Positions 41,526 to 51,159 of a stretch of DNA of 64,000 nt are shown one piece after another. The stretch lies in assembly GCF_000011085.1 (NCBI RefSeq), contig NC_006396.1:2976001-3040000 (forward strand), given 5' to 3'. The position numbers and the translations under genes are program-made. The notes beneath the pieces are model-generated. The model did no database searches and was not told where the DNA came from. It saw nothing but the letters and a program-made list of their open reading frames with translations. The stretch is from Haloarcula marismortui ATCC 43049 (GTDB lineage Archaea > Halobacteriota > Halobacteria > Halobacteriales > Haloarculaceae). Each line of letters begins with the position of its first letter. Position 1 is the first letter of the stretch.

Positions 41526-41785
41526 GTTGTATCCACCTGTGGGTACTCACACTTCGTAACTACTTCGTGAAAAGATTTTATCTTCAAAGAAGCTAGTTGG
41601 TGGCGGAGGAAATTGTGTATCCAATATCGGTGGATAGTATACTTTTGTTTCCGGGATTGGTGACCGCTCTGGTTTTATATCCGGCTTTGGCGACTTATCC
41701 GGTTCTATACCCCGTATTGCTGAATCAAGTTGTTTGTTACCGAACAACAAGAACCGCGGCGCTTCGATACCGCCCTTTGTTTGAT
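41526..41785. other. 260-bp AT-rich gap between the amidohydrolase end and nadA
   Basis: Apart from the nadA promoter elements at 41539-41582 it contains no gene I can support. Bases ~41640-41710 are an imperfect run of about 18-bp units (two ccggAT-type blocks), which translate on the minus strand as a Pro-rich hexad (PDKSPK PDIKPE). A hydrophobic plus-strand ORF here overlaps the amidohydrolase antisense and is not credible. Confidence 0.5.
41539..41550. promoter_or_regulatory. Imperfect palindrome at the nadA transcription start
   Basis: GTGGGTACTCAC (palindromic except one base per arm) lies between the nadA TATA element (ATAAAA on the coding strand, ~41576-41581) and its GTG start. Next to it are two direct repeats of ACTTCGT 11 bp apart (41551-41557, 41562-41568). 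The position just after the predicted start site suits a repressor. The regulator is unknown. Confidence 0.35.
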
Positions 41786-43282
41786 TCAGTCCCCGGAGTC
41801 GAATACGATGTCCCCGGCGCTGACGGTCATTGTGACGTCTATGTCCGAAATCTTCCCGTTCGGTACTTCCCACGGCGAGGCCGATAGCACAGCGAAATCC
41901 GCGACCGACCCCGGTGTGACTGTCCCCATCCGGTCCTCGTCGAAGCCCGCATAGGCAGCACCGCTGGTGTACGCCCGGAGCGCCTTGCCGACTGTCAGTC
42001 GCTGGCTCGGCTCCGGCGCGGTAACGGCCTGCTGAGCACCATACAGCGGGGAAAGTGGCATACAGTCGCTCCCGAAGGCCAGTTGTGCGCCGGCATCCAC
42101 GAGGTCGCGGAACCGGTTCGTCAGCCCGCGACGTTCGCCGAGGCGCTCGTCGTACAGGTCGCCCGGCGCTGCCCAGCGGTGGAAGTTCGGCTGGGCCGAA
42201 ACGACCAGCGGCGACGCTGCCAGTCGCTCCACCAAGTCGCCGGTGAGGACTTCGGCGTGTTCGACGCGGTGGCGCTCGTCCGCGGCGTTGACCGACTCGA
42301 TAGCCGAGAGCAGCGCGTCGATGGCCGCGTCACCGATGGCGTGAGCGGCGAACTGGAGGCCCGCGTCGTCAACCGCCGACACGAGTTCCCGGAGTGCGTC
42401 CGGGTCTGTCCGCCACTCGCCGGCGCTATCGCTGTCGGCGTAGGGGGTCCGAAGCCGCGCGGTTCCAGCCCCGAGCGACCCGTCGATGTACGCCTTGATA
42501 GCGCCCGTTTGCACTCGGTCGCTCCCGTGGTTCGTCACTAAGCCGAGTTCCCGTATGGCGTCGAGGTGGTCTGCCCAGTAGTTGAGCCGGACTCGCAGTG
42601 AGAGAGTGTCTTCGTTATCTAGATCGCGGTATACCCGCGGCGCGTGCGACTGCCGCACCATGTCGTGAACGGCGGTGATTCCCTTTGAGAGGGCCACTTC
42701 CTGTGCGGCCAGCAGGTACTCCTGAGTCTGTGTGTAGTCGGGCGCGATGGCGTCGAAGACGGCCTCAGCGGCTTCCTCGACGAGCACACCGGTCGGCGCG
42801 CCGTCCTCGGTGCGGACGCCGTCGTCGGGCAGGTCCAGCGTGTCCAGCGCGGCGTGGTTCACAGATACCGTGTGAATGTCTTCGCGCGCGGCTGCGACCG
42901 GGCGGTCAGTGCTCACCCGGTCCAATGTCGCCGCCTGCAGCAGCTCGCCGTCCCAGTCGCTCTCGTCGTAGCCAAAGCCCAGAACCCAGCCCTCGCCGTC
43001 GTCGGCCGCCAGCAGCCGGTCGATGCAGTTGTCCGGGCCGTCTGCCCCGGCGAGGTCGGCTTCGACCGCACGCCGGCCGACGATGTCAAGATGCGTGTGG
43101 GCGTCGACGAAGCCGGGCAACAGCACGCCACCGCGACAATCGACGGTCTCAGCACCCGCTGTCAAGAGTTCGTCCGGGTCACCGACGGCGGTAACCGTGC
43201 CGTCCGTCACTGCAACCGCGGACGCCGGGTCGTCGCCGGATAGCGGCCGTACCTCACAGTTCGTGAATACGCGGTCGACCAT
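41786..43282 (-). CDS. Amidohydrolase family protein (YtcJ/exoenzyme-like)
   Basis: 498 residues from the ATG at 43282 (MVDRVFTNCEV), with a GCGTTTTGC promoter-like element about 27 bp upstream; the longer frame runs antisense to HMG-CoA reductase and is rejected. Metal ligands are HTH in LPGFVDAHTHLDIVG, His in HAIGDAAIDALL, then a HRVEHAEV site and Asp in FGSDCMPLSP, with SVADFAVLSASPW at the end. The family hydrolyses various N-aryl or N-formyl substrates; the true substrate is unknown. It is a single gene, divergent from HMG-CoA reductase. Confidence 0.92.
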   Translation of the reverse strand: MVDRVFTNCEVRPLSGDDPASAVAVTDGTVTAVGDPDELLTAGAETVDCRGGVLLPGFVDAHTHLDIVGRRAVEADLAGADGPDNCIDRLLAADDGEGWVLGFGYDESDWDGELLQAATLDRVSTDRPVAAAREDIHTVSVNHAALDTLDLPDDGVRTEDGAPTGVLVEEAAEAVFDAIAPDYTQTQEYLLAAQEVALSKGITAVHDMVRQSHAPRVYRDLDNEDTLSLRVRLNYWADHLDAIRELGLVTNHGSDRVQTGAIKAYIDGSLGAGTARLRTPYADSDSAGEWRTDPDALRELVSAVDDAGLQFAAHAIGDAAIDALLSAIESVNAADERHRVEHAEVLTGDLVERLAASPLVVSAQPNFHRWAAPGDLYDERLGERRGLTNRFRDLVDAGAQLAFGSDCMPLSPLYGAQQAVTAPEPSQRLTVGKALRAYTSGAAYAGFDEDRMGTVTPGSVADFAVLSASPWEVPNGKISDIDVTMTVSAGDIVFDSGD

Positions 43283-43363
43283 ACAGACTCCGGGCGCGGC
43301 GACTGCAAAACGCTTGGCCTGCCAAGAGCAACTGTTAGGAGTCCCGAAGCCACACCGGTCAGT

Positions 43364-44581
43364 ATGACCGACTCCGACGTCGTCGCGCTCGCAGAGCGCG
43401 TTCGTGACGGTGAGTTGCGGCTCTACGAACTGGAAGACCACGCCGAGCCCGACGTTGCGGCGGCGGCCCGCAGACACCTGCTGGCCGAGGAGACCGACAC
43501 GGACCTCTCTGCGGTCGGCGACTACACGTTCGACGCCGCCGACGCCGAGAGCAACATTGAAAACATGGTCGGCGCGGCACAGGTCCCGATGGGTGTTGTC
43601 GGCCCGCTGCCCGTCGACGGCGGGGCCGCCGAGGGTGACCACCACCTCCCGCTGGCGACCAGCGAGGGCGCGCTGCTGGCCTCGGTTAACCGCGGCGTCT
43701 CGACCATCCGCAACGCCGGCGGCGCGACCGCCCGCGTCCTCAAATCCGGAATGACCCGCGCGCCGGTGTTCCGCGTCGAGGACGTGGCTGAGGCGGGCGA
43801 GGTGTCGGCCTGGGTCCGCGAACACGTCGATGTCCTCGCCGACGCCGCCGAATCAACGACGAGCCACGGCGAGCTACAGGACGTGACACCCTACGTCGTC
43901 GGCGACAGCGTCTTCCTGCGCTTCTCTTACGACACCAAAGACGCGATGGGGATGAACATGGCGACCATCGCAACAGAGGCGGCCTGCGATGTCGTCGAGA
44001 CCGAGACGCCGGCCGACCTCGTGGCGCTCTCGGGCAACCTCTGTTCGGATAAGAAGCCCGCTGCCATCAACGCCGTCGAGGGGCGTGGCCGCACCGTCGC
44101 CGCGGACGTGTTGATTCCCCATGAGCAGGTCGAGGACCGACTCGATACGACCTCCGACGCCATCGTCGAGGCCAACACCCGAAAGAACCTCGTCGGCTCC
44201 GCAAAGGCCGGTGCGTTAGGATTCAACGCTCACGCCGCCAACGTCGTCGCCGCCGCCTTCCTCGCGCTCGGGCAGGATATGGCACAGGTCGTCGAAGGGA
44301 GCAACGCTATCACGACGGTCGACGCCCGCGAGGACGGCCTGTACGCCTCGGTCACCATCGCATCGCTGGAGGTCGGGACCGTCGGCGGCGGGACGGGCCT
44401 GCCAACCCAGTCCGAAGCGCTGGACGTGCTGGGGTACAGCGGTGGCGGCGACCCCGCCGGGAGCAACGCCGACGCGCTCGCCGAAGTTATTGCCGCCGGC
44501 GCGCTGGCCGGCGAACTCTCTTTGCTTGCGGCGCTGTCCTCGCGCCACCTCTCCTCGGCGCACGCTGACCTCGGGCGGTAG
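43364..44581 (+). CDS. hmgA: Hydroxymethylglutaryl-CoA reductase (class I, NADPH)
   Basis: 405 residues catalysing HMG-CoA to mevalonate, the committed step to archaeal isoprenoid lipids and the target of statins. Class I motifs: ENMVGAAQVPMGVVGPL, KSGMTRAPVFRVE, FSYDTKDAMGMNM, GNLCSDKKPAAINAVEGRGRTV, GFNAHAANVVAA, and the C-terminal catalytic-His region SSRHLSSAHADLGR. There is no membrane domain, as expected in archaea. It stands alone between the divergent amidohydrolase and a convergent two-gene cluster. Confidence 0.97.
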   Translation: MTDSDVVALAERVRDGELRLYELEDHAEPDVAAAARRHLLAEETDTDLSAVGDYTFDAADAESNIENMVGAAQVPMGVVGPLPVDGGAAEGDHHLPLATSEGALLASVNRGVSTIRNAGGATARVLKSGMTRAPVFRVEDVAEAGEVSAWVREHVDVLADAAESTTSHGELQDVTPYVVGDSVFLRFSYDTKDAMGMNMATIATEAACDVVETETPADLVALSGNLCSDKKPAAINAVEGRGRTVAADVLIPHEQVEDRLDTTSDAIVEANTRKNLVGSAKAGALGFNAHAANVVAAAFLALGQDMAQVVEGSNAITTVDAREDGLYASVTIASLEVGTVGGGTGLPTQSEALDVLGYSGGGDPAGSNADALAEVIAAGALAGELSLLAALSSRHLSSAHADLGR

Positions 44582-44602
44582 TCCCGGCTTCGGGGCGGTG
44601 CG

Positions 44603-44956
44603 CTATCGCTCCCGGCTCTGGCTCACCAGAAAGCCGGCCCCCGCAACGAGCACGACGACACCGGCGAGCAGGAGCGCCTCCTGCCCAAGTAGCGGGCCGA
44701 GCACGAGCAGCGCCCACGCGACGGCGAAGACACCGTGGGCAACGGCGAACAGCCGGCGGCCCCGGCGAGCGAACACGACCGTGCCCAGTGCGAACCCGAG
44801 CGTGAGAACGACCGCCGAGAGCGCAACCGTGCTCACCCGCAACGAGCCGACTGCGACGGGTTCGACGACTGGCGTGAGCAAGAACAGCAGTCCCGAGAGA
44901 CCGACGAGCGTCCCGACTGCGACCGGTCCGGGCTCGAAATCCAGTGTTGCGGTCAT
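44603..44956 (-). CDS. Small four-helix membrane protein
   Basis: 117 residues with about four hydrophobic segments (~12-34, 39-62, 67-87, 88-112) and RRGRR between helices 2 and 3. No recognised family. The ATG overlaps the preceding zinc-ribbon gene's stop by 4 bp (ATGA), so translation is coupled; the shared role is unknown. Confidence 0.75.
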   Translation of the reverse strand: MTATLDFEPGPVAVGTLVGLSGLLFLLTPVVEPVAVGSLRVSTVALSAVVLTLGFALGTVVFARRGRRLFAVAHGVFAVAWALLVLGPLLGQEALLLAGVVVLVAGAGFLVSQSRER

Positions 44957-45477
44957 AGCAGCCGGTAGTGCCCCCGACTCTCCGATGCCTCGCCGGCACG
45001 AACCAGCTTTTTCAACGCCTTCCGGGTGTACGACGCCGGGACGCCACGCTCCTCGGCGTAGCCCACGATATCGTCTTCGGTCGGCTCGTCCAGTGCCCGC
45101 AACGCGTTCGTGACCGTCTCCTTACGGCTCGACCCGCCCGTCGCTCCCTGTTCGGCGCGGTCGGCAGCCGCCGACACGGCGTCGGTGTCCACCCCCGAAT
45201 CTTCGAGATACGTCTCGTCGTCCACGCCCGCGTCGTCGACCTGCCGCTCCATCTCGGCGTAGGAGTCCAACTCCGCGAAGGCGTCGCCCTCCCCCTGGCG
45301 GTTCGCAAGCATCGACGCCCGAACCTCTCGGGCGTGGGCCTCGTCGTCCGTCTCGACGAACTTCCGACGCTTCTCGTGTTTGCGGCGCGTGCCACACCGC
45401 GGGCACTGGGTCGTCTCCGGTCGCCCCTCGGTGACCCACAGCGCGCTGCACTCACTACACCCGACGACCGCATACAT
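44953..45477 (-). CDS. Zinc-ribbon and winged-helix protein (DUF5817-type)
   Basis: 174 residues. The N-terminus is a zinc ribbon (CSEC at ~8-11, CPRC at ~25-28) followed by a basic RRKHEKRRKF. The middle is acidic and disordered; residues ~115-174 are a small winged helix (TVTNALRALDEPTEDDIVGYAEERGVPASYTRKALKKLV). This arrangement recurs in haloarchaea, where it may bind DNA. It is the first gene of a coupled pair and is divergent from the cupin gene, with TTAGG elements in the short shared gap. Confidence 0.85.
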   Translation of the reverse strand: MYAVVGCSECSALWVTEGRPETTQCPRCGTRRKHEKRRKFVETDDEAHAREVRASMLANRQGEGDAFAELDSYAEMERQVDDAGVDDETYLEDSGVDTDAVSAAADRAEQGATGGSSRKETVTNALRALDEPTEDDIVGYAEERGVPASYTRKALKKLVRAGEASESRGHYRLL

Positions 45478-45569
45478 ACCTCCCCGTCAGGGCCGGACGG
45501 TACTGAATCCACCGACGTCCGATGCCGGGGGACGAAGGCTTAGGTGCGGCGGACATGACATAGCTGAGC

Positions 45570-45908
45570 ATGGAAGAAGTACCACAGGCGGCCTGTGAGA
45601 CAGTCGAAGCAGTCGACGGCGTGCACCTGACACAGATGGCCGTCGGAGAGGAGATGAGCGTCCAGCAGTTTCATATCGAACCCGGCGCGGCCGTCCCGGA
45701 GCACAGCCACCGCCACGAGCAGGTCGGCTACGTTGTGAAGGGAACTTTTACCTTCCACGTTAACGGCGAGGAGTACGTCATTGGTCCCGGTGACTCCTAC
45801 GTGGTCCCGAGCGAGGAACCACACGAGGCGCGCAACGACGGCGAGGAGCCGGTCCGTGGTATCGACGTATTTAGTCCGCCGAGGCCGAATCCGGACTGGC
45901 AGGACTAA
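45570..45908 (+). CDS. Cupin-domain protein
   Basis: 112 residues forming a single cupin barrel. Metal-binding motifs are PEHSHRHEQVGYVVKG (cupin box 1, HxHxxxxE) and GDSYVVPSEEPHEA (box 2). It may be an isomerase, dioxygenase or sugar-binding protein; the substrate is unreadable. The GCTTAGG promoter element is centred ~27 bp upstream, shared divergently with the zinc-ribbon gene. Confidence 0.9.
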   Translation: MEEVPQAACETVEAVDGVHLTQMAVGEEMSVQQFHIEPGAAVPEHSHRHEQVGYVVKGTFTFHVNGEEYVIGPGDSYVVPSEEPHEARNDGEEPVRGIDVFSPPRPNPDWQD

Positions 45909-45945
45909 CCACAACTGTTTGAGTCCTCCAGCTGTATGGTAACCA

Positions 45946-46743
45946 ATGACGCGAGCAGTGGTTGCTATCGTGACGCTCGCGCTCGTACTCGCCGGCTGTT
46001 CTGGGTTCGTCCAGCAAGACAGTCCCGAGACGGTCACGCCGGCAGCGGTGCCGACCGACGGGGTCGGGTATCCGCCGGGCGTGAGCGACGACGCAGTGGT
46101 TCCGTCAACGCTGGCCAGCACCCACGAGCGGACGCTTGCGACGACGAATTACACGCTGGTCACTCGCCAGTGGGTCACTGACAGCAACGGGACAGTACTC
46201 CGGCGGTCCAACCACACCCGCTACGTCGCGGTGAACAAGACGACGTACGCAGGGCAGTTCCGCCAGAACGGCACGGAGTTGAACACGTTCACCACCCGCA
46301 TTGACTACTGGACTAACGGTTCCATCGTTGCGGCCCAGTACGACGAGCGAGTGAACCGCCGCAGCCAGGTCAAGTGGTCTGTCCGCGACGACGGCCCGGT
46401 CTCGGACCTCTCGGAGCGCCGGACGATACGTGCCGTCGGAGAAGCCGTCGCTCTCTCCGTTGCAGACCGAAGTGACAGCGGCGTCGTCCTCGTCGGCACC
46501 CGCTTTCGGAACCCTGACAGACTCAACACACCGCTGTTCGTGAGCGACCCCCGCAACGTCTCCGTCCGACTTCGCGTCAACCACGATGGCACCGTTTCCG
46601 CGTTTCGGCTGGCCTTCGATGCTAAACGGAGCGACCGACAGGTTCGTGTCACCCAAGAGATGCGGCTCCGACACATCGGGTCGACGACAGTGAGACAGCC
46701 AGAGTGGGTCGAAAATACAACTCAGCGGTCGCTTCAGGACTAA
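45946..46743 (+). CDS. Secreted lipoprotein, DUF7537-like
   Basis: 265 residues with a lipoprotein signal: TLALVLAGCSGF (lipobox LAGC, Cys18). The mature part is beta-rich and begins after a Thr/Pro-rich spacer. Sequences such as TNYTLVTRQWVTDSNGTVLRRSNHTRYVAVNK and YYWTNGS-like DYWTNGS resemble haloarchaeal lipoprotein families of unknown role. It probably sits on the outer face of the membrane. The start is supported by a TTTGAG element centred ~27 bp upstream. Confidence 0.87.
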   Translation: MTRAVVAIVTLALVLAGCSGFVQQDSPETVTPAAVPTDGVGYPPGVSDDAVVPSTLASTHERTLATTNYTLVTRQWVTDSNGTVLRRSNHTRYVAVNKTTYAGQFRQNGTELNTFTTRIDYWTNGSIVAAQYDERVNRRSQVKWSVRDDGPVSDLSERRTIRAVGEAVALSVADRSDSGVVLVGTRFRNPDRLNTPLFVSDPRNVSVRLRVNHDGTVSAFRLAFDAKRSDRQVRVTQEMRLRHIGSTTVRQPEWVENTTQRSLQD

Positions 46744-46764
46744 GAGTCTGCCTGCAGCGAACAC

Positions 46765-46989
46765 TCAGGCGCTGCCGAGCGCGGGAAACACTCGCCGCGA
46801 TGCGAGGGTATAGCCGGCGTACAGGAGGACCAGGCCCATGTACACCTCCCAGGTAGCGAACGCGGAGACGCCGCCGGACAGGTCGGCGAGAGCGGCCTGT
46901 TCGGTGAGTGCCCCGCCAACGGTTAGCCCGGCTGCGAGCAGCGTCGAGAGCAGGAGTTCAAGTAGCTCTGGAATCGATTCTGAGACCAT
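46765..46989 (-). CDS. Small membrane protein, two helices
   Basis: 74 residues with hydrophobic segments at ~7-28 (LELLLSTLLAAGLTVGGAL) and ~47-64 (VYMGLVLLYAGYTLA). Unrecognised. It is divergent from the 75-residue small membrane gene at 47071 and converges on the lipoprotein gene. Confidence 0.7.
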   Translation of the reverse strand: MVSESIPELLELLLSTLLAAGLTVGGALTEQAALADLSGGVSAFATWEVYMGLVLLYAGYTLASRRVFPALGSA

Positions 46990-47070
46990 GTGTGCCCAGA
47001 TATCATTCCGAACGCGTTTGTAGCTCTTTCGATCCGAGAGAGCTTAGTAGGTCCACGAGGACGGACCTGT

Positions 47071-47298
47071 ATGAGTCAAAACTGGAACGCGGACTACGCG
47101 ACACTCGCGAAGCGCGGGTTCATGCTCGGGGCAGGGCTGTTCCTCCTCGGCATCGCGGGCGAAGTCGCCGGAAGCGCCGTTCTCGGGACGCTCCCCGCCT
47201 GGGGCGACACCCTGCTAGTCGACATGGAAATGCTCGGTATTCTCGTCGGACTTCTCTCGCCGCTCGTGTTTGGCGTAGTTATGCCGCTGACCGAGTAA
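47071..47298 (+). CDS. Small membrane protein, two helices
   Basis: 75 residues from the ATG at 47071 (MSQNWNADYATLAKRGFM), with GCTTAGT centred about 27 bp upstream. Two hydrophobic segments (~20-37, ~52-72). The N-terminal NWNADYATLAKRG is typical of a small haloarchaeal family of unknown role. Confidence 0.75.
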   Translation: MSQNWNADYATLAKRGFMLGAGLFLLGIAGEVAGSAVLGTLPAWGDTLLVDMEMLGILVGLLSPLVFGVVMPLTE

Positions 47299-47438
47299 CG
47301 CTTCTCGGACGGCTGTGCTGCATAAGAAACGCAACTCCCGAGAGATAGCGCTGTTCTCCAAATGATACTCGCCTGTGTCGTCACTTTCGGGCTGTAACGC
47401 GCACTAAAAATGTAGAGTTCGGGTGGTCAGCGCGATTC

Positions 47439-47461
47439 GCTTATGCGAGCTTCTCGATGTT
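47439..47461. repeat. Duplicated copy of the icd 3' end (distal)
   Basis: On the minus strand these 23 bp would encode the same final residues (NIEKLA, stop) as the real icd end at 47494-47516, differing at two positions. The two copies are offset by 55 bp. It is downstream of the true stop and outside any gene. Confidence 0.8.
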
Positions 47462-47480
47462 CTGGCGGCTTTGCCGCCAG
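47462..47480. terminator. Perfect 8-bp stem-loop downstream of icd
   Basis: CTGGCGGC-TTT-GCCGCCAG forms a perfect hairpin about 15 bp downstream of the icd stop on the minus strand. It lies between the two copies of the icd tail. It may stabilise or end the icd mRNA. Confidence 0.45.
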
Positions 47481-47495
47481 AGCCCAGAAACTTGC

Positions 47496-48758
<1,263 letters not shown>

Positions 48759-48908
48759 ATTCCGCCAATTGACAGTCGCCCCTAAAGGCGTGCCGCTTTC
48801 CCTCAGACGTGGTAACACAGTGCGTAAAGAAAGGGCACGACCGCACGCCAGCACGTCACTATCGCAATGGTCGGAGGTGATATGCCTTTCGTGTGTCAAC
48901 GGGTCCGC

Positions 48909-49751
48909 ATGCACGTCATCGTCCACGGCGGCGCGGGCAGTCCACCAGAGTCACCGGCCACCCGACAGAAAACGCTTACCGATGCCGCTGAACAGGCAAC
49001 GGAGGCGGCGCGTCCGATGGGCGCGGTGCTGGCCGCGCTTCGGCCACTTGAATCAGACCCAGCATTCAATGCCGGCGTCGGTGGGGCAATCCAGAGCGAC
49101 GGCGAAGTCCGGACTGACGCTGGACTGATGACCGACGACGGCGGGGTCGGAGCGGCGTGTGCAATGTCTGGCGTTGTACACGCCGCGGATGTAGCCCATA
49201 CTGTGGCAACTGAGACGCCACACGTCCTCCTTGCCGGCGACGAGGCCGTTGAGTTCGCGGCTGGCACAGGTGTCGAAACCGGCCGGGACCTCACGACTGC
49301 AGAGACGCGGCAGCGATACGAGCGCGCGGACCCGCCCGACGGTGGCCCCGCTGACCACCTCGACTGGGTCCGTGAGCATTTCAGCGGCACTGACACCGTC
49401 GGCGCTGTCGCGACCGACGGGGACCGGCTTGCGGCGGCGACATCGACCGCCGGGCGCTGGTTCGCGCTGGCCGGTCGAGTCGGCGATGTGCCACAGGTCG
49501 GGGCCGGCTTCTACGCGGACGGCCGCGGTGGTGCGAGCGCGACCGGCGAGGGGGAGGCTATCGCCCGGTTCGGGGTGGCTCGCCGCGCTGTCGAACTACT
49601 GGACACGTACGGCCCGAAACAGGCCGCCGAAGAAGCCATCGCCGAGTTCGAGGACGCGACCGGTGGACGTGCCGGCGTCATCGTTCTCGACCATGCCGGC
49701 CATACCGGGGCCGAACGGAACACCGCCGCAATGCAGACCGCGACGAAATAG
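48909..49751 (+). CDS. Ntn-hydrolase asparaginase/isoaspartyl peptidase (type 2)
   Basis: 280 residues from the ATG at 48909 (MHVIVHGGAGSPP); an earlier in-frame ATG adds 14 implausible residues. Family hallmarks: HGGAG near the N-terminus, FNAGVGGAIQSDGEVRTDAGLM, and the autoproteolytic nucleophile Thr in the segment SGTDTVGAVATDGDRLAAATSTAG, which becomes the new N-terminus after cleavage. It hydrolyses asparagine or isoaspartyl peptides. It is followed 42 bp later by map; a shared protein-turnover role is possible but unproven. Confidence 0.93.
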   Translation: MHVIVHGGAGSPPESPATRQKTLTDAAEQATEAARPMGAVLAALRPLESDPAFNAGVGGAIQSDGEVRTDAGLMTDDGGVGAACAMSGVVHAADVAHTVATETPHVLLAGDEAVEFAAGTGVETGRDLTTAETRQRYERADPPDGGPADHLDWVREHFSGTDTVGAVATDGDRLAAATSTAGRWFALAGRVGDVPQVGAGFYADGRGGASATGEGEAIARFGVARRAVELLDTYGPKQAAEEAIAEFEDATGGRAGVIVLDHAGHTGAERNTAAMQTATK

Positions 49752-49793
49752 CAGAGGGAAACCCCTTTGCCCGCCACCGACTAACCGGCGTGC

Positions 49794-50690
49794 ATGACTG
49801 ACGTGGACTTCGATTCCGAGCAGTACGAGAAATGCCGCGAAGCGGGCGAAATTCTAGCACAGGTACGCGACGAGGCGGCCGAACGCGTTGAGGTGGGCGT
49901 CTCTCACCTCGAAGTCGCCCAGTGGGCCGAGGACAAGATCCGGGAACTGGGCGGCAAGCCGGCGTTCCCGGTGAACATCTCTATCGACGAGGAGGCCGCT
50001 CACGCTACTCCCGAGCGCGACGACGACGCGACGTTCGGCGAAGAGATGGTCAACCTCGACATCGGCGTCCACGTCGATGGGTGGCTCGCCGACACCGCCG
50101 TGACGGTCGACCTCTCCGGGCAGGACGAACTCGCCAAAGCCCCCGAAGAGGCCTTGGACGCCGCGCTGGACGTTGCCGGCCCGGGTGTTGATGTGGGCCA
50201 GATCGGCGCAGCCGTCGAGGAGGTCATCGAAGGGTACGGCTACAACCCCGTCGTGAATCTTACCGGCCACGGACTCGGTCACTGGGAACAGCACACGTCG
50301 CCGAACATCCCGAACCGCGAAGTGGCACAGGGTGCGACGCTCGACGTGGGTGACGTGGTCGCTATCGAGCCGTTCGCCACCGACGGCCGCGGCAAAGTGC
50401 AGGAAGGGGCTGACGAGGAGATTTTCGCCCTCGAACGGGAAGGGTCAGTCCGGAACCGGCAGGCCCGACAGGTCCTCGAACAGATCACCGATGAGTACCG
50501 AACACTGCCGTTCGCCGCCCGCTGGCTCGACTCGCCGCGAGCGGAGATGGCGCTTCGCCGCCTGAAACAGCAGGATATCGTCCACGGCTACCCCGTACTC
50601 AAAGAGCAGGACGGCGCGTACGTCAGCCAGAAGGAGCACACCGTCATCATCACCGAGGACGGCTGTGAAGTAACGACGCGCTCGCGGTAA
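49794..50690 (+). CDS. map: Methionine aminopeptidase, type II
   Basis: 298 residues removing N-terminal Met from nascent proteins. The pita-bread metal ligands are visible: the Asp in NLDIGVHVDGWLADTAVTV (two Asp), His in NLTGHGLGHWEQHTSPNIP, Glu in AIEPFATDG, and the C-terminal Glu in SQKEHTVIITEDG. The ~60-residue insert characteristic of type II enzymes is present (residues ~200-260). It ends 80 bp before a 55-bp tandem repeat. Confidence 0.96.
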   Translation: MTDVDFDSEQYEKCREAGEILAQVRDEAAERVEVGVSHLEVAQWAEDKIRELGGKPAFPVNISIDEEAAHATPERDDDATFGEEMVNLDIGVHVDGWLADTAVTVDLSGQDELAKAPEEALDAALDVAGPGVDVGQIGAAVEEVIEGYGYNPVVNLTGHGLGHWEQHTSPNIPNREVAQGATLDVGDVVAIEPFATDGRGKVQEGADEEIFALEREGSVRNRQARQVLEQITDEYRTLPFAARWLDSPRAEMALRRLKQQDIVHGYPVLKEQDGAYVSQKEHTVIITEDGCEVTTRSR

Positions 50691-50772
50691 CGCGACACCG
50701 ACTTCGAACCCGCCGGGTGATACCGGACTACTGTTTTCGAGCAGCAGTGCTATCGCTCTGGGATTCGCGTGA

Positions 50773-50902
50773 AAGGTGGGGTGGGGTGTGTGGCCACGCA
50801 GTCAGAGACCGCGTGGCGTACGGAAAGGGTGGGGTGGGGGGTGTGTGGCCACGCAGTCAGAGACCGCGTGGCGTACGGAAAGGGTGGGGTGGGGGGTGTG
50901 GG
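50773..50902. repeat. 55-bp tandem repeat, about 2.3 copies, G-rich
   Basis: A unit containing GTGTGGCCACGCAGTC and CGCGTGGCGTACGG occurs twice with a 55-bp offset (TGGCC at 50791 and 50846), plus a third partial G-rich block at 50880-50902. Within each unit CCACGC and GCGTGG can pair as a hairpin. The join is a run such as GGGTGGGGTGGGGGG with quadruplex potential. Located in the gene-free gap after map, before the convergent zinc-ribbon gene end at 50907. No coding role seen. Confidence 0.85.
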
Positions 50903-50906
50903 ATGG

Positions 50907-51077
50907 TTAAGCGTTGTTCATCCGTGTCGACGTGGTTGTCCCACAGATTTGACACTCGCTAACCCGATACGGCTCTCGGGAAAACGCCGCGTTTTCGCGT
51001 TTATCGGATTCTGTCTGTATCTGGACACGCACGGCGTGCGGTGTCTCACGGTCACACGTCGAACAGTGTTCGGCCAT
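50907..51077 (-). CDS. Tiny zinc-ribbon protein (56 residues)
   Basis: From the ATG at 51077: CSTC at ~5-8 and CQIC at ~44-47 frame a zinc ribbon, with SREPYRVSEC and a final TTTSTRMNNA. The motif arrangement is shared by a conserved haloarchaeal small-protein family (resembling DUF7835, from memory). A GATAAACG element (coding-strand) is about 20-27 bp upstream, fitting a leaderless start. It is often missed because the open frame extends further upstream. Confidence 0.82.
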   Translation of the reverse strand: MAEHCSTCDRETPHAVRVQIQTESDKRENAAFSREPYRVSECQICGTTTSTRMNNA

Positions 51078-51130
51078 GTCAACGCCGTCGTTTATCGCTG
51101 CCATCCCGTCTGATACAAGCCGGGTAGAGA

Positions 51131-51140
51131 GTATAAAAAC
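51131..51140 (+). promoter_or_regulatory. Candidate promoter preceding a structured stretch
   Basis: GTATAAAAAC is a strong TATA-like element. Its predicted start is near 51160, upstream of the stem-loop at 51175-51206. Two further plus-strand TATA-like elements follow before the HIT gene. Confidence 0.4.
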
Positions 51141-51159
51141 CACCATCAGTTCTGGTCCG

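Noticed and set aside
41597-41887. Hydrophobic 96-codon plus-strand frame
   Set aside because: Its second half runs antisense inside the amidohydrolase gene and its first half is low-complexity; no promoter or start signal supports it.
43283-43825. N-terminal extension of the amidohydrolase frame
   Set aside because: It lies antisense to the HMG-CoA reductase start. The ATG at 43282 begins the family-typical N-terminus and has a TATA-like element at the right distance.
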